Source: Cobetia sp. cqz5-12 (lineage in GTDB: Bacteria > Pseudomonadota > Gammaproteobacteria > Pseudomonadales > Halomonadaceae). Taken from it: a DNA stretch of 64,000 bases. Position numbers and translations under genes: made by a program. Positions 61,731 to 64,000 of the stretch are shown in pieces. The stretch spans positions 1,116,001 through 1,180,000 of the forward strand of contig NZ_CP044522.1 in NCBI RefSeq assembly GCF_016495405.1, in the 5' to 3' direction. Position 1 is the first letter of the stretch; every line of letters begins with the position of its first letter. The notes below the pieces were generated by a model that had not been told where the DNA came from, ran no database searches, and saw nothing but the letters and a program-made list of their open reading frames with translations.

Positions 61731-62621
61731 TCAAACTGCTCTCGATGCCGCATCTCTTGCGCCTTCCAGCAGTTCGATCATCGCGCTAGCGGCGTTCGAG
61801 AGGGTGCGGTTGTTGTGATAGAGATAGCCGAGCTGGCGTTCGATGGGGCGGTGGTCGATGGGCAGGATCTCGATCTCGTCGTCGATCATGCTTTCCGGCA
61901 GTACGCTCCAGCCCAGGCCGATGGCGACCATCATCTTGAGGGTCTCGAGGTAGTTGGTGGACATCGAGACTTCCACCGAGAGGCCGTCACGCGCGAAGGT
62001 GTCGATGACGATGCCACGCGTAAAGGTCAGGTGGCCCGGCAGCACGGCGTCGTGCTGTGAAAGGGCGGCCAGCGGCAACGCTTTGTGACCTGCCAGCGGG
62101 TGATCACGTCCGCAGACGAAGCGCATCTCGTCCAGCCACACCGGCACCACCGTCAGATTGGGATCGCGATGCGGTGCCAGAGTGACGACGGCTAGCTCCA
62201 GTTCCCCATCCAATACGCCCTGATAGGCCTGTTCCGAATCCAGGAAGCGCATGTCCATGCGTACCTCGGGGTGGGCCATGGTGAAGGCCTTGAGCAGCGG
62301 CGGCAGCCGGTGCAGGCCCACGTGATGGCTGGTGGCCATCGTCAGACTGCCTTTTACCTCGCCGGAAAGATTGCGCAGCGCACGCCGGGTGTCATCGTGC
62401 ATCACCAGAATGGCACGGGCCCGCGGCAGCAGGATATTGCCGGCCTCCGTCAGGGTGACGCGCCGCCCGATGCGATCAAACAGCCGCGCGCCGTGGAGCT
62501 GTTCCAGCTGCGCGATGCGCTTGGAAACCGCGGGCTGCGTGAGGTGCAGCTGCTCAGCGGCAAGCGAGAAGGAAGCGGTTTCGGCGACGGCAACGAAGGC
62601 CTGCAGAGAGGGAGTGTCCAT
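61731..62621 (-). CDS. LysR-family regulator next to leuC
   Basis: A 296-residue regulator with the helix-turn-helix ETASFSLAAEQLHLTQPAVS (about residues 14-33) and a LysR effector domain (SHHVGLHRLPPLLKAFTMAHP). It is divergent from leuC, so control of leucine biosynthesis genes is the natural inference, as for the LysR gene beside leuCD in many gammaproteobacteria. GC content returns to normal here. Confidence 0.93.
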   Translation of the reverse strand: MDTPSLQAFVAVAETASFSLAAEQLHLTQPAVSKRIAQLEQLHGARLFDRIGRRVTLTEAGNILLPRARAILVMHDDTRRALRNLSGEVKGSLTMATSHHVGLHRLPPLLKAFTMAHPEVRMDMRFLDSEQAYQGVLDGELELAVVTLAPHRDPNLTVVPVWLDEMRFVCGRDHPLAGHKALPLAALSQHDAVLPGHLTFTRGIVIDTFARDGLSVEVSMSTNYLETLKMMVAIGLGWSVLPESMIDDEIEILPIDHRPIERQLGYLYHNNRTLSNAASAMIELLEGARDAASRAV

Positions 62622-62703
62622 GTGAGGCAGCTATCCTGTCATGAGGGCGTTCAGAAGAATGATCTTCCGTGCGATCAGGGGGAATGTCGGCTGAGGCAAT
62701 GGT

Positions 62704-62718
62704 ATTCCTTTTTGGAAT
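62704..62718. promoter_or_regulatory. Candidate LysR operator, site 1
   Basis: ATTCC-TTTTT-GGAAT, perfect 15-bp palindrome with symmetric T-N11-A, the classic LysR-box pattern, 83 bases before the regulator's own start. Confidence 0.5.
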
Positions 62719-62734
62719 CCAAAGCATGAAAAAC

Positions 62735-62753
62735 ATGAATTGCTTTTATTCAT
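62735..62753. promoter_or_regulatory. Candidate LysR operator, site 2
   Basis: ATGAAT-TGCTTTT-ATTCAT, 19-bp palindrome 33 bases from site 1 (centre to centre), on the leuC side. Confidence 0.4.
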
Positions 62754-62944
62754 CGTCGCCGAGTACTCTTGATGGCACAGGACGCGGCGGCGATGTTGGA
62801 GCCTGAAAGCAAGTGGTCACTATCCACGGGCTCGCACGACCGCCCCGCCATCAACACTGGACGACACACCCTCATCAAGGGGCCGATACGAGCCCCGAGG
62901 CAGCAAGCGCGCTCTTACCGTAAGGCGCCACGAGGAGACACGAC

Positions 62945-64000
62945 ATGGCCAGCCAGACCCTTTATGACAAGTTGTGGGACCAGCACCTGGTCAAGCAACG
63001 TGAAGACGGTACTGCACTCATCTACATCGACCGTCACCTGCTGCACGAAGTGACGTCGCCGCAGGCCTTCGAAGGGCTGCGTCTGGCCGGTCGCAAGCCG
63101 TGGCGTCTGGATGCCAACCTGGCAACGCCGGACCACAACGTGCCGACCTCTCTCAAGGAGCGCGCTGCCGGTATCGCGGGGATCGAGGACGAGACTTCAC
63201 GCATCCAGGTGCAGACCCTCGACGACAACTGCAACAGCTTCAACATCGAGCAGTTCACCATCAATGATGCGCGTCAGGGCATCGTGCACGTGGTCGGGCC
63301 GGAGCAGGGCGCGACCCTGCCGGGCATGACCGTGGTGTGTGGCGATTCCCACACCGCGACCCACGGTGCCTTCGCGGCACTGGCGCACGGTATCGGCACC
63401 TCCGAGGTCGAGCACGTGCTCGCCACCCAGTGTCTGATCCAGCGCAAGATGAAGAACATGCTGGTGCGCGTCGATGGTCGTCTCGGCACTGGCGTGACCG
63501 CCAAGGATGTCGTGCTCGCCATCATCGGTGAGATCGGCACTGCCGGTGGTACCGGCTATGCCATCGAATTCGGCGGCTCCGCCATCCAGGACATCTCCAT
63601 GGAAGGCCGCATGACCATCTGCAACATGGCGATCGAAGCCGGTGCGCGGGTCGGTCTGGTCGGTGTCGATGACATCACCATCGACTACCTCTACGAGCGT
63701 CCGTACGCACCGAACGCTCAGCAATGGGAAGCTGCCGTCGCTGACTGGCGCAACCTCGTCTCCGATGCCGATGCCGAATTCGACAAGGTCGTGGTGCTCA
63801 AGGCGGAAGACATCGCCCCGCAGGTCACCTGGGGCACCAGCCCGGAGCAGGTCACCAGCGTCAATGGCGTAGTGCCGGACCCGGCAGCCGCCAGCGATGA
63901 CACCGAAGCGCGTGGCATCACCCGTGCGCTCGAGTACATGGGCCTCAGCGCTCAGCAGAAGATCACCGACATCAAGCTGGACCGCGTGTTCATCGGTTCC
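62945..64000 (+). CDS. leuC: 3-isopropylmalate dehydratase large subunit, 3' end outside window
   Basis: Isomerises isopropylmalate in leucine synthesis, an aconitase-type [4Fe-4S] enzyme working with LeuD. The visible 352 codons start [20 protein letters not shown] and include [42 protein letters not shown] and [13 protein letters not shown]. The window ends at VFIGS, just before the first cluster cysteine of the CTN motif, so the Fe-S ligands cannot be checked. GAGGAGAC precedes the ATG at 62945. Confidence 0.97.
   Translation, partial: MASQTLYDKLWDQHLVKQREDGTALIYIDRHLLHEVTSPQAFEGLRLAGRKPWRLDANLATPDHNVPTSLKERAAGIAGIEDETSRIQVQTLDDNCNSFNIEQFTINDARQGIVHVVGPEQGATLPGMTVVCGDSHTATHGAFAALAHGIGTSEVEHVLATQCLIQRKMKNMLVRVDGRLGTGVTAKDVVLAIIGEIGTAGGTGYAIEFGGSAIQDISMEGRMTICNMAIEAGARVGLVGVDDITIDYLYERPYAPNAQQWEAAVADWRNLVSDADAEFDKVVVLKAEDIAPQVTWGTSPEQVTSVNGVVPDPAAASDDTEARGITRALEYMGLSAQQKITDIKLDRVFIGS

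Larger units (their letters stand above)
62622..62944. other. LysR / leuC divergent regulatory region
   Basis: 323 bases without a gene; it holds two palindromic T-N11-A type sites (62704-62718 and 62735-62753) and the leuC leader. Confidence 0.5.

Overview
The window is GC-rich chromosomal DNA of a marine gammaproteobacterium. The gene set points to the Halomonadaceae, perhaps Cobetia: an A-type cytochrome c oxidase cluster, a class I polyhydroxyalkanoate (PHA) locus, a three-gene pntAA/pntAB/pntB transhydrogenase, the smrB / prmB-aroC neighbourhood and a LysR / leuC pair. Genus placement is inference only. No rRNA, tRNA, CRISPR array, prophage or insertion sequence was seen. Both edges cut genes: cstA on the left and leuC on the right.

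Layout. 1-1511: 5' part of a CstA peptide/pyruvate-type transporter (minus). 1956-9506: cytochrome oxidase operon coxB-coxA-ctaG-coxC, small membrane protein (minus), surf1, an unnamed assembly-type gene, ctaA. 9641-12528: glutaredoxin-like protein and a LysR regulator divergent from a Bcr/CflA exporter. 12714-15950: diacylglycerol-kinase-like lipid kinase, NfeD and SPFH/stomatin pair, and a fungal-type cytosine deaminase. 16171-23532: Ala-rich lipoprotein, cold-shock protein, 2OG-Fe(II) oxygenase, and a run of membrane proteins (TM2, ZIP-like, ExoD, LysE). 23698-28078: lytic transglycosylase, YkvA, MAPEG, and a two-domain hotdog thioesterase behind a PsrA-like operator. 28422-35401: htpG with a textbook heat-shock promoter, Bax-like glucosaminidase, compact SF1 helicase overlapping selO. 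36037-41096: pntAA-pntAB-pntB, gpsA, sixA. 41232-48332: AEC permease (minus), then a Gld-type ABC operon (ATPase, fused permease/GldG, DUF4340 protein). 48459-51620: two alpha/beta hydrolases and a patatin. 51792-55818: PheC-like dehydratase, smrB-like gene, prmB, aroC. 56078-60636: PHA locus (DUF6489-type protein, phasin, synthase). 60712-61719: an AT-rich cytosolic 5'-nucleotidase, probably acquired. 61731-64000: LysR regulator divergent from leuC.

Two signals stand out. First, the PHA synthase has a complete catalytic domain that reaches the usual class I C-terminus near residue 611. It then continues for about 330 residues as a Lys/Ser/Thr/Ala-rich histone H1-like tail with an AT-hook-like core (about residues 894-902). 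That layout resembles the DNA-binding tail of the Pseudomonas phasin PhaF, here carried by the enzyme itself. Second, gene borders across the whole window are full of short tandem repeats (units of 9-19 bp, 2-7 copies). Each array has its own unit sequence. Many sit on or just after a stop codon, or in dispensable N-terminal and signal-peptide segments. The same kind of 15-bp iteration builds parts of the synthase tail, which suggests that local micro-duplication is a strong shaping force in this genome.
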